A stretch of 64,000 nucleotides of DNA from CAYLJJ01 sp964384025 (GTDB lineage Bacteria; Myxococcota_A; Bradymonadia; UBA7976; UBA1532), in NCBI GenBank assembly GCA_964384025.1, contig CAYLJJ010000006.1:1-64000 (forward strand), given 5' to 3'. The notes beneath the pieces were generated by a model. The model did not search any database and was not told where the DNA came from. It saw nothing but the letters and a program-made list of their open reading frames with translations. The number at the start of each line of letters is the position of its first letter. The stretch's first letter is position 1. This document shows, in pieces, positions 1 through 8,864 of the stretch. Position numbers and translations under genes: made by a program.

Positions 1-1
1 T

Positions 2-307
2 AGGTTCTTGAGCATGGGGATGGTTCATAAGAAGAACATCGACTGGCCCAGCCAGTACGATGTCATCGTTATCTATGGTGCCCGCCGAGAGAACCGCTGG
101 GTGGATGATGAGGCGGAAAAAGCGGGAGAAGATGCCAAGAAGAAGAAGAAGAAAGAGGAGGATGAGAAGCAGAAGGCGCTGGACGCACATGCTGCTCAGA
201 AAGCCAAAATGCAGGAGCAGATGCAGATGATGAAGATGCTTCAGGAGATGAACTCTCAAGACGCCGCCAAAGAGGCGGTCCCAGCTGAGATGACACCCCC
301 TCCCTGA
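2..307 (+). CDS. C-terminal part of an unknown protein (5' end outside window)
   Basis: The frame is already open at the window edge, so this is the last ~101 residues of a longer protein. The visible part has a short folded-looking stretch (DWPSQYDVIVIYGARRENRW). A strongly charged Lys/Glu tail of coiled-coil character (KKKKKKEEDEKQK) follows, then a Met/Gln-rich end (EQMQMMKMLQEM). I do not recognise the family. The gene converges on the CnoX-like gene with one base between the two stops. Being cut, it cannot be assigned a function. Confidence 0.6.
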   Translation, partial: RFLSMGMVHKKNIDWPSQYDVIVIYGARRENRWVDDEAEKAGEDAKKKKKKEEDEKQKALDAHAAQKAKMQEQMQMMKMLQEMNSQDAAKEAVPAEMTPPP

Positions 308-308
308 T

Positions 309-1160
309 TTAGAAGATATAGAGCGCCAACCGCCTACGATACTTAGAGAGCATAGGATCTTCAGGGCCTAGAAGCGCAAAGAGAGAGAGGATAGCTTTAC
401 GCCCTCCATCTTCGCGGAAGCCTCGATCCCGCTTCACCACCTCCATGAAGGCGTCAAGCGCCTCTTGAAGTCGATTTTCTAGGGCCAGAGTGGCCCCCAG
501 AGAGAACCACGCAGCGACATCCTCAGGGGCAAACTCCAGGCGCTCTCGTAGCGCCATCTCTGAGCCCGCTTCCTCTCCAAAGCCAAAGACCTGCTTTAAG
601 CGCTGAGCAGCGCTAAAGTGGCTGTCCTCTTCATCAATGGTGTTGGCGAAGCGCTCGGCGCTCTCCAGATCCCCCTGCATCAAAGCGATACGCGCCATCC
701 CCAAGAGCGCCTCTCCATCCTGAGGGCGCTCCCTGAGGACCTCCTCTAGGAGCTGGGAGGCTTCCCTGAAGCGCCCCTCTACCAATGCATCTCGGGCGAG
801 CTGCATGGGATCCTCCTTTGGAGGGGGGAGGTGCTTTTCTAAGAGTTGTCGGATCTGGCTCTCAGGCTGAACCCCCTGGAAGCCATCAATAGGCTGACCA
901 CCTACAAAGAGGTAGACCATGGGGATGCTCTGAATGCGAAGCATCATCGCCAGCTGCTGGGCCTGATCGACGTTGACTTTGGCCAGCTCAAAGCGCCCCT
1001 GATGTTCAGCGGCAAGCTTCTCTAGGACAGGGCCAAGCTGCTTACAGGGGGCACACCAAGGCGCCCAGAAGTCCACCAGGATAGGCAGCTCTCGGCTGCG
1101 CTGAACCACCTTCTGTTCAAACTCTGCCTCGGAGACATCAAAGCTGTAGAGCTTCTCCAT
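309..1160 (-). CDS. cnoX: Thioredoxin-domain/TPR co-chaperone, CnoX (YbbN) type
   Basis: This 283-residue protein has the length and two-part layout of CnoX/YbbN. Residues ~1-110 form a thioredoxin fold with the active site WCAPC and the cis-proline region SIPMVYLF. Residues ~115-283 form tetratricopeptide-like helices with repeats such as EALLGMARIALMQGDLESAE and AAWFSLGATLALENRLQEAL. CnoX proteins hold unfolded clients and protect their cysteines for DnaK/GroEL. The E. coli protein has lost the CxxC pair (SQHC), whereas this one keeps both cysteines, so genuine thiol-disulfide exchange is likely (inference). The ATG at 1160 has GAGGAG six bases upstream. It is cytoplasmic, with no signal peptide. 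Confidence 0.85.
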   Translation of the reverse strand: MEKLYSFDVSEAEFEQKVVQRSRELPILVDFWAPWCAPCKQLGPVLEKLAAEHQGRFELAKVNVDQAQQLAMMLRIQSIPMVYLFVGGQPIDGFQGVQPESQIRQLLEKHLPPPKEDPMQLARDALVEGRFREASQLLEEVLRERPQDGEALLGMARIALMQGDLESAERFANTIDEEDSHFSAAQRLKQVFGFGEEAGSEMALRERLEFAPEDVAAWFSLGATLALENRLQEALDAFMEVVKRDRGFREDGGRKAILSLFALLGPEDPMLSKYRRRLALYIF

Positions 1161-1297
1161 AGGGCTCTCCTCTCGACTCAGTGTTGAGCCGAGAGAGCAT
1201 AGTCACCCGCCAAGAAAGCGCAATGGCCCCTTGGGCCAAGGGAGTGCGCCAAAATATCGGGTTGGGATCGCTGAGGCTCAAGTTCGGCTGGGGAGGA

Positions 1298-2011
1298 TCA
1301 CCAGGAGATCGTCTTGACCCACTCCGCCTCCGCGCCAGGGTCCTTGAAAATCCCCTCATCGCTGATCTCCAGCGCCATGCCCGCCTTGAGGATCTTCTCT
1401 TGCCCTGCTTTTTTGCTGTTGCGGATCTTCAGCTCGCCTGATTTCACGTAAATATTCAGGGTGCCCTCAAAAGAGGTCACCGCCAGATAAGCCTCAAGAG
1501 CATCGCTGAGGGTCTCAACGTAGTTCTTATTGGTGTCCAGGATCTGAACATCACGCCCACCGCGCTCCCTGAGCCTGAGGAAGAGTGTACCCTCCTCAAC
1601 ATTGATCTTAAAGGTGTCACTCTCCTCTCCAAAGAGAGATTTGAGGATAAAATCAGCGCTGCGCAGCTCCAGGCTGTTCTTGGGGTCCAGGGCCAAAAGG
1701 ATCTGGGTGGCGTTGCCCCCGCTGATGATCTTGTCATTGGCCTTCAGGGCCATCCCCTGACTGAGCTTAAGGGGGGACTCGTTGCCCTTCTTACCCTCAG
1801 AGACCAAATAGCGAGTCGCCTCAAACTCCCCCTTCAGCTCCTTGACCAGGATCTGAGAGCTGGGATCCACTCGAGCGGTCATAAAGCCCGTCATGATCTG
1901 GTTCCAGTTTGAACCGACATAGAGCCCAAGACCCAAGAGGAGGATCAAGAGGAGGAGAAAGAGGTTCTTGATCCTCTTCTTTCTTTTCTTCTTTTTTTTC
2001 TTCTTGCCCAT
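1298..2011 (-). CDS. Membrane-anchored FecR-like protein
   Basis: A 237-residue protein with a very basic N-terminal tail (GKKKKKKKRKKRIK) and one transmembrane helix (NLFLLLLILLLGLGLYVG). The soluble beta-rich region resembles the FecR/LysM-linked FecR fold: an initial 'saturated' segment (LSQGMALKANDKIISGG), then LELRSADFILKSL, VEEGTLFLRLRER and YVKSGELKIRNS. It is a paralogue of the lipoprotein encoded just upstream; GEESD and DTNKN occur at equivalent places in both. The ATG at 2011 sits seven bases after AGGAG; a GTG three bases earlier is possible. It is the third gene of the run 3106 to 1298. The topology predicts a bulk domain in the periplasm. The partner is unknown. Confidence 0.65.
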   Translation of the reverse strand: MGKKKKKKKRKKRIKNLFLLLLILLLGLGLYVGSNWNQIMTGFMTARVDPSSQILVKELKGEFEATRYLVSEGKKGNESPLKLSQGMALKANDKIISGGNATQILLALDPKNSLELRSADFILKSLFGEESDTFKINVEEGTLFLRLRERGGRDVQILDTNKNYVETLSDALEAYLAVTSFEGTLNIYVKSGELKIRNSKKAGQEKILKAGMALEISDEGIFKDPGAEAEWVKTISW

Positions 2012-2021
2012 CACTTCTCTC

Positions 2022-2669
2022 CTAAGTTGGGGACGTGAAACCCAACTTAGGTTTCACGTCCCAGTTGAGATCTGCAGGGATCTTGAGAGCCTGAGCTTTG
2101 CCTTCAGAGTCGATGCGGTGGCCTTCTCCAACAGAGAGCTTAACCTTCAGCTCCGTGCGGCTGTTCTCCAGGGTCGCGCTGCCCTCTTTTACAAAGAGAT
2201 CCATCTTCTCATCGTCAATGAACAGATAGAGCAGGGCGGGGGCTTGCACGCTGAGTTGGTTCTTATTGGTGTCGATCAAGAGGAAGCGTTGCTCCTTCTG
2301 ACCCTTGAGAGAGAGCAGTACGCGTCCCAACTCCACCGTGGCCATAAACTCATCGCTCTCCTCGCCGAGAGGGGCACGGAGGACAAAGTCAGCTTCTTCA
2401 AAGCGGGCCTCGCTCCCCTCACCCAGCTTGAGCCAGAGTTGGTTGCTCTCATCATCTGAGCCCAAGACCAGATCAGCGGTCTTGAGCAGCGCTCCCTGCG
2501 TCAAGGCAACCGAGAAAGAGTTGCCATCTGCCCCCAGACGCTTGACCTGATGTTCACCTCTAAGGGCCAACACCTGGGCGCCTGCGGTCTTATCCACAGA
2601 CTTGGTCATCATCGACTGCATCAGCCCGCAGCCCGAGAGCATAAGGCTGAGCAAGAGGAGGGCTCTCAT
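2022..2669 (-). CDS. FecR-like lipoprotein
   Basis: A 215-residue lipoprotein. The signal MRALLLLSLMLSGC has a lipobox LSGC, so it should be lipidated and exported. The body repeats the pattern of its downstream neighbour (EARFEEADFVLRAPLGEESD, VELGRVLLSLKG, DTNKN, LFVKEGSATLENS), which is typical of FecR-like beta sheets. Its ATG overlaps the stop of the preceding gene (ATGA), and seven bases separate its stop region from the next ATG, indicating an operon. FecR domains in other bacteria sense or scaffold at the envelope. No FecI-type sigma gene is adjacent, so a classical iron-signalling role is not supported. Confidence 0.7.
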   Translation of the reverse strand: MRALLLLSLMLSGCGLMQSMMTKSVDKTAGAQVLALRGEHQVKRLGADGNSFSVALTQGALLKTADLVLGSDDESNQLWLKLGEGSEARFEEADFVLRAPLGEESDEFMATVELGRVLLSLKGQKEQRFLLIDTNKNQLSVQAPALLYLFIDDEKMDLFVKEGSATLENSRTELKVKLSVGEGHRIDSEGKAQALKIPADLNWDVKPKLGFTSPT

Positions 2670-3106
2670 TTCTTAGGCGCTGGGGTGTAAAGCCTGCCCT
2701 CACTAAGCTTTGCTGCCACAGGATGATTCTCTGCCTTCTTAGAACTGTGACCCTTCATCTCATAGAAGAGCTTGAGTTTCTCACCCTCTCTCTTAAAGAG
2801 CCCGAACATATAGTCTCCTGCCTTGGGGAGCATAGCGCTGTCTCCAGGGGCTCCACCGATGTTGATGTCGGTGATCTTCCAGGCCAGGAGTCCAGGCTTA
2901 AGCTGCATCCAGCGCCCTCGAGAGCTGACCCGCATGCCCATATAGTTGACCTCTACGGTGTAGCGTCCCTTCTTGACGTTCTTGCCTGTGAACTCCAAGA
3001 GATCTTCACCATTCTGCCAACGCCCCCGAGGATCAGGCAGCTCATCGGCAGTAGCGATGCTAAAGGAGAAGAGAAGCAGGCTGAGGATTGAGAGGAGACG
3101 AAGCAT
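2666..3106 (-). CDS. Small secreted protein of unknown function
   Basis: A 146-residue protein. The ATG at 3106 follows GGAGAAAAAAAG and gives a clean Sec signal peptide (LRLLSILSLLLFSFSIATA, cut near TADE). A longer frame exists upstream, but its extra residues look non-coding. The mature part contains PDPRGRWQNGEDLLEFTGK and KGRYTVEVNYMGMRVSSRGR, short beta strands as in a lipocalin-like or 'DUF' sheet domain. I do not recognise the family. It is the first gene of the three-gene FecR run and overlaps the next ATG by four bases. Confidence 0.65.
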   Translation of the reverse strand: MLRLLSILSLLLFSFSIATADELPDPRGRWQNGEDLLEFTGKNVKKGRYTVEVNYMGMRVSSRGRWMQLKPGLLAWKITDINIGGAPGDSAMLPKAGDYMFGLFKREGEKLKLFYEMKGHSSKKAENHPVAAKLSEGRLYTPAPKK

Positions 3107-3241
3107 CTTTTTTTCTCCGATTTCTCTTGTAGGTTGGCGCATCCTAGAAGGCGAATAGGGAAAAAACAAACGTATAATTGATGATTTTTTAGAGCAGAGC
3201 TTGAGGCTCTTAGATAACCTCCATTTAGAGAAAGGAAACTC

Positions 3242-6082
3242 ATGCGCCTCTTTGCTCTTCTCTGCCTTCTGCTCTCTATCGCCTGTGATGATGGTGGTGA
3301 TCCTGGCAGCTCCTCTCCTTGTGAGGGCTGTGAAGAGTTGGGGATCGACTCAGAGATCGTCGAACTGGATGGCTCTCCACCGACAGACAGAAAAAGAGAC
3401 CTTCCTACTCCTCAAGACAGCCAACTTGATCTCAAGATATTCGACCTTCTCCCAAAAGATATGAACTTGGATCTACCCCAGGATGTGATCTGGGATCTCC
3501 CTCCCCTAGATATGGCTGATCTCAGCCAGGAGCTCCCCCTGGATGTGGGGCTCGAAGTAGAGCTGGACAGCTCTCCCGATATCGAGCCGGAGGACCTCCT
3601 TGAGCTGGATCTCGAGCTTGATCAGGCTCCAGATCTGCGACGCTGTCCTGGTGGAGAGCTGCCACAGCCTGAGATCTGCGATGGCCTAGACAATGACTGT
3701 GATGGTGCCAGCGATGAGGAGTATGAGATTGGCCAGCTTTGTGAAGCTCTGGGGCGCTGTGGGCGGGGATTTTGGGAGTGCGATGGGGAGGGAGGGCGTC
3801 GCTGTAGCACCTCTCCCGAGGGCAGCATCAGCCAAGCTCGAGAGGAGCGCTGCAACGGGATCGATGATGACTGTGATGGAGAGATCGATGAGGAGCCTGA
3901 GCACCTCAGCGTCTCCTGCTACACCGGTCCTGAAGGGACGGAAGATCAGGGAGCGTGTCGAGGTGGTCTGCGACGCTGTGAGGGGGGGTCGCTGAGCCCT
4001 TGTCAGGGAGAGGTTCATCCCAGTGAGGAGATCTGCGACGGCTTGGACAATGACTGCGATGCTGAGATCGATGAGGAGTATCAGCCCCAGGAGATCTGTG
4101 GGATGGGGCTCTGTCGAGAGGAGAGCGAAGCCTCTCGCTGTGAGGCGGGGGTGGAGATCCCCTGCCAACCTGGAGCCATCTCAGGCGCTGATGATGACTG
4201 TGATGGCCTGGATGATGACTGTGATGGAGAGGTTGATGAGCATTTCCAAGGAGAGCAGGAGTGTGGAGAGGGGCTCTGTCGCTTGAGCGCTCGACCCGCC
4301 CGCTGTGAGGCAGGGGAGATCATTCCCTGCGTAGCCGGTCATCCCGCTCTGCAGGATCTGCTCTGTGATGGCCTAGATGAAGATTGTGACGGGGAAGTTG
4401 ATGAGGAATACCGGCCCATCCTTCGCTGTGGACAGGGGCGCTGTCGCAGCGAAGCAGAGCCCTCTCGCTGTGAGGCGGGGGTTGAAACCCCCTGCCAACC
4501 AGGCGTTCCAGCGGAGTTGGATCTCTGTAACGGGATCGATGATGACTGTGATGGAGAGATCGATGAGGATCATGAAGATCTCCCCTGTGGTGTTGGGCTT
4601 TGCCAACGCTTTAGCGCCTGTGCGGGGGGTGTCTTCTATGAGTGCCAACCTGCCCGTTCTACCGTCGCCCAGGATCTGCTTTGTGATGGTCTAGATGAGG
4701 ATTGTGACGGGGAGATCGACGAGGATTATCAGCCCCAAGGTTGTGGCCTGGGGGTCTGCCTCGCCTCAGCGCAACGCTCAGCCTGTGTTGATGGCCTGGA
4801 GCAGCCCTGTGTTCCAGGCTCACCCCTGTCGGATGTTGATTTAAGCTGTGACGGGATCGATGATGATTGTGATGGAGAGATCGACGAGGAGATCCCTCCC
4901 CAGGCAGATGAGCAATGTGATGGGATCGATGATGACTGTGATGGAGAGATCGATGAGGATGTTCTGGGCTCTCTGGGAGAGCGGCGATTGACAGAGGCCG
5001 CAGAGAACTCCAGTAACCCAGAGATCCTCCCTAGAGAGGGGGGCTTTGACCTCATTTGGGCTGATCGTCGTCCCAGCGAGAGCGGCGCCACCCATTCACG
5101 TATCTTCTTCTGCCGCCTGGGCACTGATGGAGAGAAGATCATCCCGGATAGAGCGATCTCTCAGATGGGAGGCAACCACTTTGAGCCCAGCTTCGCGGCG
5201 GGTCCTGGAGGCTACTTAGTGGCTTGGCATCGCCTCGGTCAAACTCATGGAGAGGTTGTCTTTAAGCGCATCGCCCTAGACGGGCTCACGCTCCAAGATG
5301 AGGTTCGCGTGGAAGCTCCTGGAGATGCCCGTAATGTTCAGGTCGCGGGGGATGAGCTGGGCTGGGCTCTGGCTTGGACAGGCAGCGGTCAGGGCAAAGA
5401 GATCTATCTGCTCAGGATCGACGCCGAGGGACAGGCTCAGGGCGAACCCCAGGTGGTCAGCCAGCGCCCTGACGGCGTCCAAGGAGAGGCTTCTGTGGTG
5501 AGCCTGATTGCCCGAATCGGGGGCTGGGCCATCGCCTACAATGAGATGGAGTTGGAGCAGCACCATCTGAACATCTACTTCCAACTCTTGGACTCAGAGG
5601 GACAACCAGAAGGAGCCCGAAGGGGGGTAGCTACAGGGCCAAGCGCCTCTAACTCCGCCAGCTTGACCAAGACCCAAGGGGGCTTTGCGCTGGCTTGGTA
5701 CGACTTACGGGATGGCAACGCGGAGATCTACAGCGCCATCCTGGATGCTGAAGGAGGGTTGCTCCATGAGCATCGAATCACAGAGGAGCTACGCAGCTCA
5801 ACAGGTCCAGTGTTACGGCCTAGGGGTGATGGCTTTGGTCTGAGTTGGCAAAACCTCATCGATGCCAGCAACTACGAGATCTTCTTCCAGCACCTGGATG
5901 CCCAGGGTGCCCCTTGGGGAGAGCCGCTTCGCCTCAGCCAAGGGGCGGGAGGCTCCTTCGCTCCTGTCTCAGCTTGGAACGGTCAGGAGTGGGGGGTCGC
6001 TTGGCACGATCTACGCGACTCAGAGAATCGCGAACTCTACTTCGCCCAAGGCCCAATGGGCTGTCCTGCGCGCAGACCGTGA
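3242..6082 (+). CDS. Large MopE-motif surface lipoprotein with C-terminal propeller-like domain
   Basis: This 946-residue lipoprotein has a signal with lipobox LSIAC and a mature end CDDGGDPGSSSPCEGC. An acidic, proline/aspartate-rich linker (~residues 40-130) follows. Then come nine copies of the MopE-type metal-binding motif (consensus CDGxDxDCDGxxDE) between about 140 and 575, interleaved with cysteine-rich spacers (CGxGLCR, RCEAGVEIPCQPG). The C-terminal ~370 residues carry repeated blades such as GGYLVAWHRLG, GWALAWTGSG, GFALAWYDLRDG and WGVAWHDLRDS, which read as a beta-propeller. MopE binds copper in methanotrophs; in myxobacteria these Asp-rich loops are commonly called metal- or calcium-binding. 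The protein is predicted to be surface exposed. The near-identical motif codons make the gene prone to recombination. Confidence 0.8.
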   Translation: MRLFALLCLLLSIACDDGGDPGSSSPCEGCEELGIDSEIVELDGSPPTDRKRDLPTPQDSQLDLKIFDLLPKDMNLDLPQDVIWDLPPLDMADLSQELPLDVGLEVELDSSPDIEPEDLLELDLELDQAPDLRRCPGGELPQPEICDGLDNDCDGASDEEYEIGQLCEALGRCGRGFWECDGEGGRRCSTSPEGSISQAREERCNGIDDDCDGEIDEEPEHLSVSCYTGPEGTEDQGACRGGLRRCEGGSLSPCQGEVHPSEEICDGLDNDCDAEIDEEYQPQEICGMGLCREESEASRCEAGVEIPCQPGAISGADDDCDGLDDDCDGEVDEHFQGEQECGEGLCRLSARPARCEAGEIIPCVAGHPALQDLLCDGLDEDCDGEVDEEYRPILRCGQGRCRSEAEPSRCEAGVETPCQPGVPAELDLCNGIDDDCDGEIDEDHEDLPCGVGLCQRFSACAGGVFYECQPARSTVAQDLLCDGLDEDCDGEIDEDYQPQGCGLGVCLASAQRSACVDGLEQPCVPGSPLSDVDLSCDGIDDDCDGEIDEEIPPQADEQCDGIDDDCDGEIDEDVLGSLGERRLTEAAENSSNPEILPREGGFDLIWADRRPSESGATHSRIFFCRLGTDGEKIIPDRAISQMGGNHFEPSFAAGPGGYLVAWHRLGQTHGEVVFKRIALDGLTLQDEVRVEAPGDARNVQVAGDELGWALAWTGSGQGKEIYLLRIDAEGQAQGEPQVVSQRPDGVQGEASVVSLIARIGGWAIAYNEMELEQHHLNIYFQLLDSEGQPEGARRGVATGPSASNSASLTKTQGGFALAWYDLRDGNAEIYSAILDAEGGLLHEHRITEELRSSTGPVLRPRGDGFGLSWQNLIDASNYEIFFQHLDAQGAPWGEPLRLSQGAGGSFAPVSAWNGQEWGVAWHDLRDSENRELYFAQGPMGCPARRP

Positions 6083-6743
6083 GCTTGATATCGCTCCCGC
6101 TGGGGGCAAGCGATCATGTTTGCGCTTTTTGGTCTGACTACAGCGATACTCTGCGCGCTCAAGAGTCAGCGTCCATCACTTTCTTAAGCGCCTTGAGTAT
6201 CACAGCTCTGGCCCTCATGGTGACGCTCAACATCTCGACACATCACTGTGTTCAGCGGTAACCTGTTCAACAGATTCTGCTCCCAGGGATCTGTACCCTG
6301 ATCACCCTGCTCCATCTGCCCCAACCTCTCCTGGGCTTCTATCCCAACTATAGCGATGATCATCCTCTCGATTGATCACGCCAAGGCGGTCCATGGCCCG
6401 AGCTATATCGGGTTACACATACAGGGCTGAGCGCTGATGAACGAGACCAAGCAGAATAACATACGCGGTTAACAAAGCTCTATCTATGGCTCCCACTTAA
6501 GCAGATGGCGCCTAAAAATTTTCCTGGAGGCCAATATTCAGAAGAGCGCCCTCAAGCTTTCGATGGCTTGCTTCGAGCCATTATGATAACTTTGATAGGA
6601 ATTGCGCAGCTGAATCGTCAAGCACCTGAAATTATTGTTGAATGCGGATTCCAATTAAACGGCTGTGATTTCAGGTGGTTACCAGATAAACTAAGCAAGT
6701 TTCTTCATAAAGAAGCTCCCTCATCTAGCTGAGGATACCACTG
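6083..6743 (+). other. Gene-poor 660-bp stretch
   Basis: Between the MopE lipoprotein and the histidine kinase, composition drops and no frame looks convincingly coded. The only candidate is a weak 75-codon frame at 6505-6732 ending 11 bases before the kinase start. No terminator with a clear U-run, no repeat and no RNA gene was recognised. The stretch may be decayed sequence at the edge of an acquired kinase gene (inference). Confidence 0.4.
6505..6732 (+). CDS. Possible small protein upstream of the kinase
   Basis: A 75-codon frame starting ATG and ending 11 bases before the kinase GTG. The middle and end look protein-like (QLNRQAPEIIVECGF, DFRWLPDKLSKFLHK). There is no clear Shine-Dalgarno and no family is recognised. 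It could be a remnant of a longer gene or chance. It is kept only because its position fits a two-gene unit with the kinase. Confidence 0.25.
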   Translation: MAPKNFPGGQYSEERPQAFDGLLRAIMITLIGIAQLNRQAPEIIVECGFQLNGCDFRWLPDKLSKFLHKEAPSSS

Positions 6744-8750
6744 GTGGATTTGAACACCTTTGATGATATTTCTTCATCCACAGAATACCCCGTCGATGCT
6801 CCAATGCTGCTTCGGAGAGCTCGGGCTGGCGGTTTCATTCGCACAAACGCAGCTTTCCGCATCCGGGTAGATGTCGATGATTTCGAGCTTGCAGCTGAGC
6901 CCTTTTGCAAATGGGTTCATCCAGCTGATGTTGAGGACGCCCGTATCATGCTCAGAGACAAGCAGACGTCTTGCCAGCTGAGACACCGAACACGGGATGG
7001 GGACTATCTGCCGCTGCAAGCGCGGGTCATGGAACATGGGGGCGACCTCATCATCCTCGCACATGGTATTGAAGCGCGCCCAGATTCGATTGGCCTCGAT
7101 GATGCCGATGACGAAGCTACTGTGAGCGGCACGCTCCACACCATTGCGCAGATCGTGGAGGAGCAAAACCCAGGCTACAAGTGCTCTATCTTACTCGTTG
7201 CGGATGGGCGCTTCGTTCGTGGTGCGGGGCCCAGCTTGCCTGAGGAGTACAACGCAGCCATCGACGGCTTTGCTGTTGGGCCTACAGTAGGCTCCTGTGG
7301 TACAGCCATCTACTGGAACGTTCCAGTCATCGTTGAGGACATCCAGGAAGATCCACTCTGGGCGCCCTTTGCAGGGCTCGCCAAGGAGGCGGGGGTCGCC
7401 GCATGTTGGTCCTATCCCTTCGCCAGCAAGACAGGCCGCGTGCTCGGCGCCCTGGCGTTGTACTCGCCAGTGCCTCGCGCACCCACCTTGGAGCAGCTGG
7501 GACGACTGAGAGCGGCCGCGCGCATGACGGGTCTGGCGGTTGAGCGCGGTCGCGCCGAGGAGGCTCTGCGGATTCAGAGGCAACGGGAGCTGGAGTTGGA
7601 AGAGCAGCTTCGGCAAGCAGCCAAGATGGAGGCCCTTGGTGTCCTCGCTGGCGGTATCGCCCACGACTTCAATAACATCTTGGCGACCATTCTCGCTAAC
7701 GCTGAGTTCATCCATGAGTTTCTGCCTGTGGGCTTGGATGTTCAGGAGATGTTGGCGAACATCATCGGTGCCAGCCAGCGCGCGGGCCAATTCTGTCAAC
7801 AGATGCTTGCCTACGCGGGCCGCGGTTTACTCAGGAGTTCAAGGATCGAGCTCGGAGAGCTGCTGCCCCAAGTTGATCGCCTCGTACAAGCCGCAGTTTC
7901 AAAGAAAACACGCCTCGAATATGTGCTTGGAGATGAGCCTGTTTATGTACAAGGCGATGAGAATCAGCTCCTCCAAGTGATCATGAACCTCGTTATCAAC
8001 GCAGCAGAATCCATCGGAGAGGCTGACGGCAAAATCACCGTGAGATCCGACCACACCTACTGCGATGAGCAGGCATTTCGGCGTATGGCTCTACACGCCA
8101 AGCTGCCCGCTGGGGAGTATGCGCACCTGAGTGTGAGTGACACCGGTTCAGGCATGGATGCTAAGACAATTGCCCGGATCTTTGATCCGTTCTTTACAAC
8201 TAAGTCTACTGGCCGCGGTCTCGGCCTGTCCGCTGTGCGAGGCATCATCAGCAAGCACGGTGGAGCGATCCAGATCGAGAGCACATTGGGGAAGGGCACG
8301 ACGTTCACGGTGGTGCTTCCCTGCGTCGGCGGGTCAGAAGCTACGGAGCCAAAAACCTCTTCGCCCGTGGGTGGTGTCAGCGCCAAACGCATCCTCGTCG
8401 TCGATGACGAACAGGCGCTGCGCACGATCCTCAGCAGACGCTTAAAACACAGCGGGTTTGATGTCATTGAGGCTGAAGATGGACAGGTGGCGATAGATAT
8501 CTTTATCGAGTGTGGTGATTCGATTGACTGTATACTGCTGGACCTCAGTATGCCCAAACGCAACGGTGAAGAGGTGCAACGAGAGATCCACGCGATGCGC
8601 GATGATGTGCCCATCGTGCTTATGAGCGGATATGGCGAGCAGGAACTCTTTGATCGTTTCAGCAAGGGCAGGCTCGTGGAGATTCTGCAAAAACCCATCG
8701 TGGGAAAGACACTGATGAAGGCGATTCATAAGGCCATTGCAACCGGATAG
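6744..8750 (+). CDS. Hybrid sensor histidine kinase (PAS-GAF-HisKA-HATPase-receiver)
   Basis: A 668-residue cytoplasmic kinase with no membrane segment. A PAS-like N-terminus (~20-115) is followed by a GAF domain (~130-275; GPTVGSCGTAIYWNVPVIVED) and a short coiled coil. The dimerisation/phosphoacceptor box is IAHDFNNIL with His307. The ATPase has the N box NLVINAAES, G1 DTGSGMD, F box FDPFFTTK and G2 GRGLGLS. A C-terminal receiver (~548-668) has acidic pocket D554/D555, phospho-acceptor Asp600 (LLDLSMP) and Lys650 (QKPI). All catalytic residues are present. It should sense a soluble cue and pass phosphate to its own receiver and probably a phosphotransfer partner elsewhere. The start is GTG. 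Its codon use is more mixed than that of its neighbours, hinting at transfer. Confidence 0.9.
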   Translation: MDLNTFDDISSSTEYPVDAPMLLRRARAGGFIRTNAAFRIRVDVDDFELAAEPFCKWVHPADVEDARIMLRDKQTSCQLRHRTRDGDYLPLQARVMEHGGDLIILAHGIEARPDSIGLDDADDEATVSGTLHTIAQIVEEQNPGYKCSILLVADGRFVRGAGPSLPEEYNAAIDGFAVGPTVGSCGTAIYWNVPVIVEDIQEDPLWAPFAGLAKEAGVAACWSYPFASKTGRVLGALALYSPVPRAPTLEQLGRLRAAARMTGLAVERGRAEEALRIQRQRELELEEQLRQAAKMEALGVLAGGIAHDFNNILATILANAEFIHEFLPVGLDVQEMLANIIGASQRAGQFCQQMLAYAGRGLLRSSRIELGELLPQVDRLVQAAVSKKTRLEYVLGDEPVYVQGDENQLLQVIMNLVINAAESIGEADGKITVRSDHTYCDEQAFRRMALHAKLPAGEYAHLSVSDTGSGMDAKTIARIFDPFFTTKSTGRGLGLSAVRGIISKHGGAIQIESTLGKGTTFTVVLPCVGGSEATEPKTSSPVGGVSAKRILVVDDEQALRTILSRRLKHSGFDVIEAEDGQVAIDIFIECGDSIDCILLDLSMPKRNGEEVQREIHAMRDDVPIVLMSGYGEQELFDRFSKGRLVEILQKPIVGKTLMKAIHKAIATG

Positions 8751-8864
8751 ATTGTTCAATAATACGGAATAATTTTCAAACAAGCGGTTCCTATGACTGG
8801 CTCATGCCAGGGTGATATTATAAGAACTTTTCAGAAAGCTGGGCTGCGTTAAAACATACCATAC

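Noticed and set aside
3690..5140. Long antisense frames opposite the MopE repeats (with recurring DLSITVIIDPV-type segments)
   Set aside because: They are mirror images of the repeated motif codons, without ribosome-binding sites or independent conservation signs.
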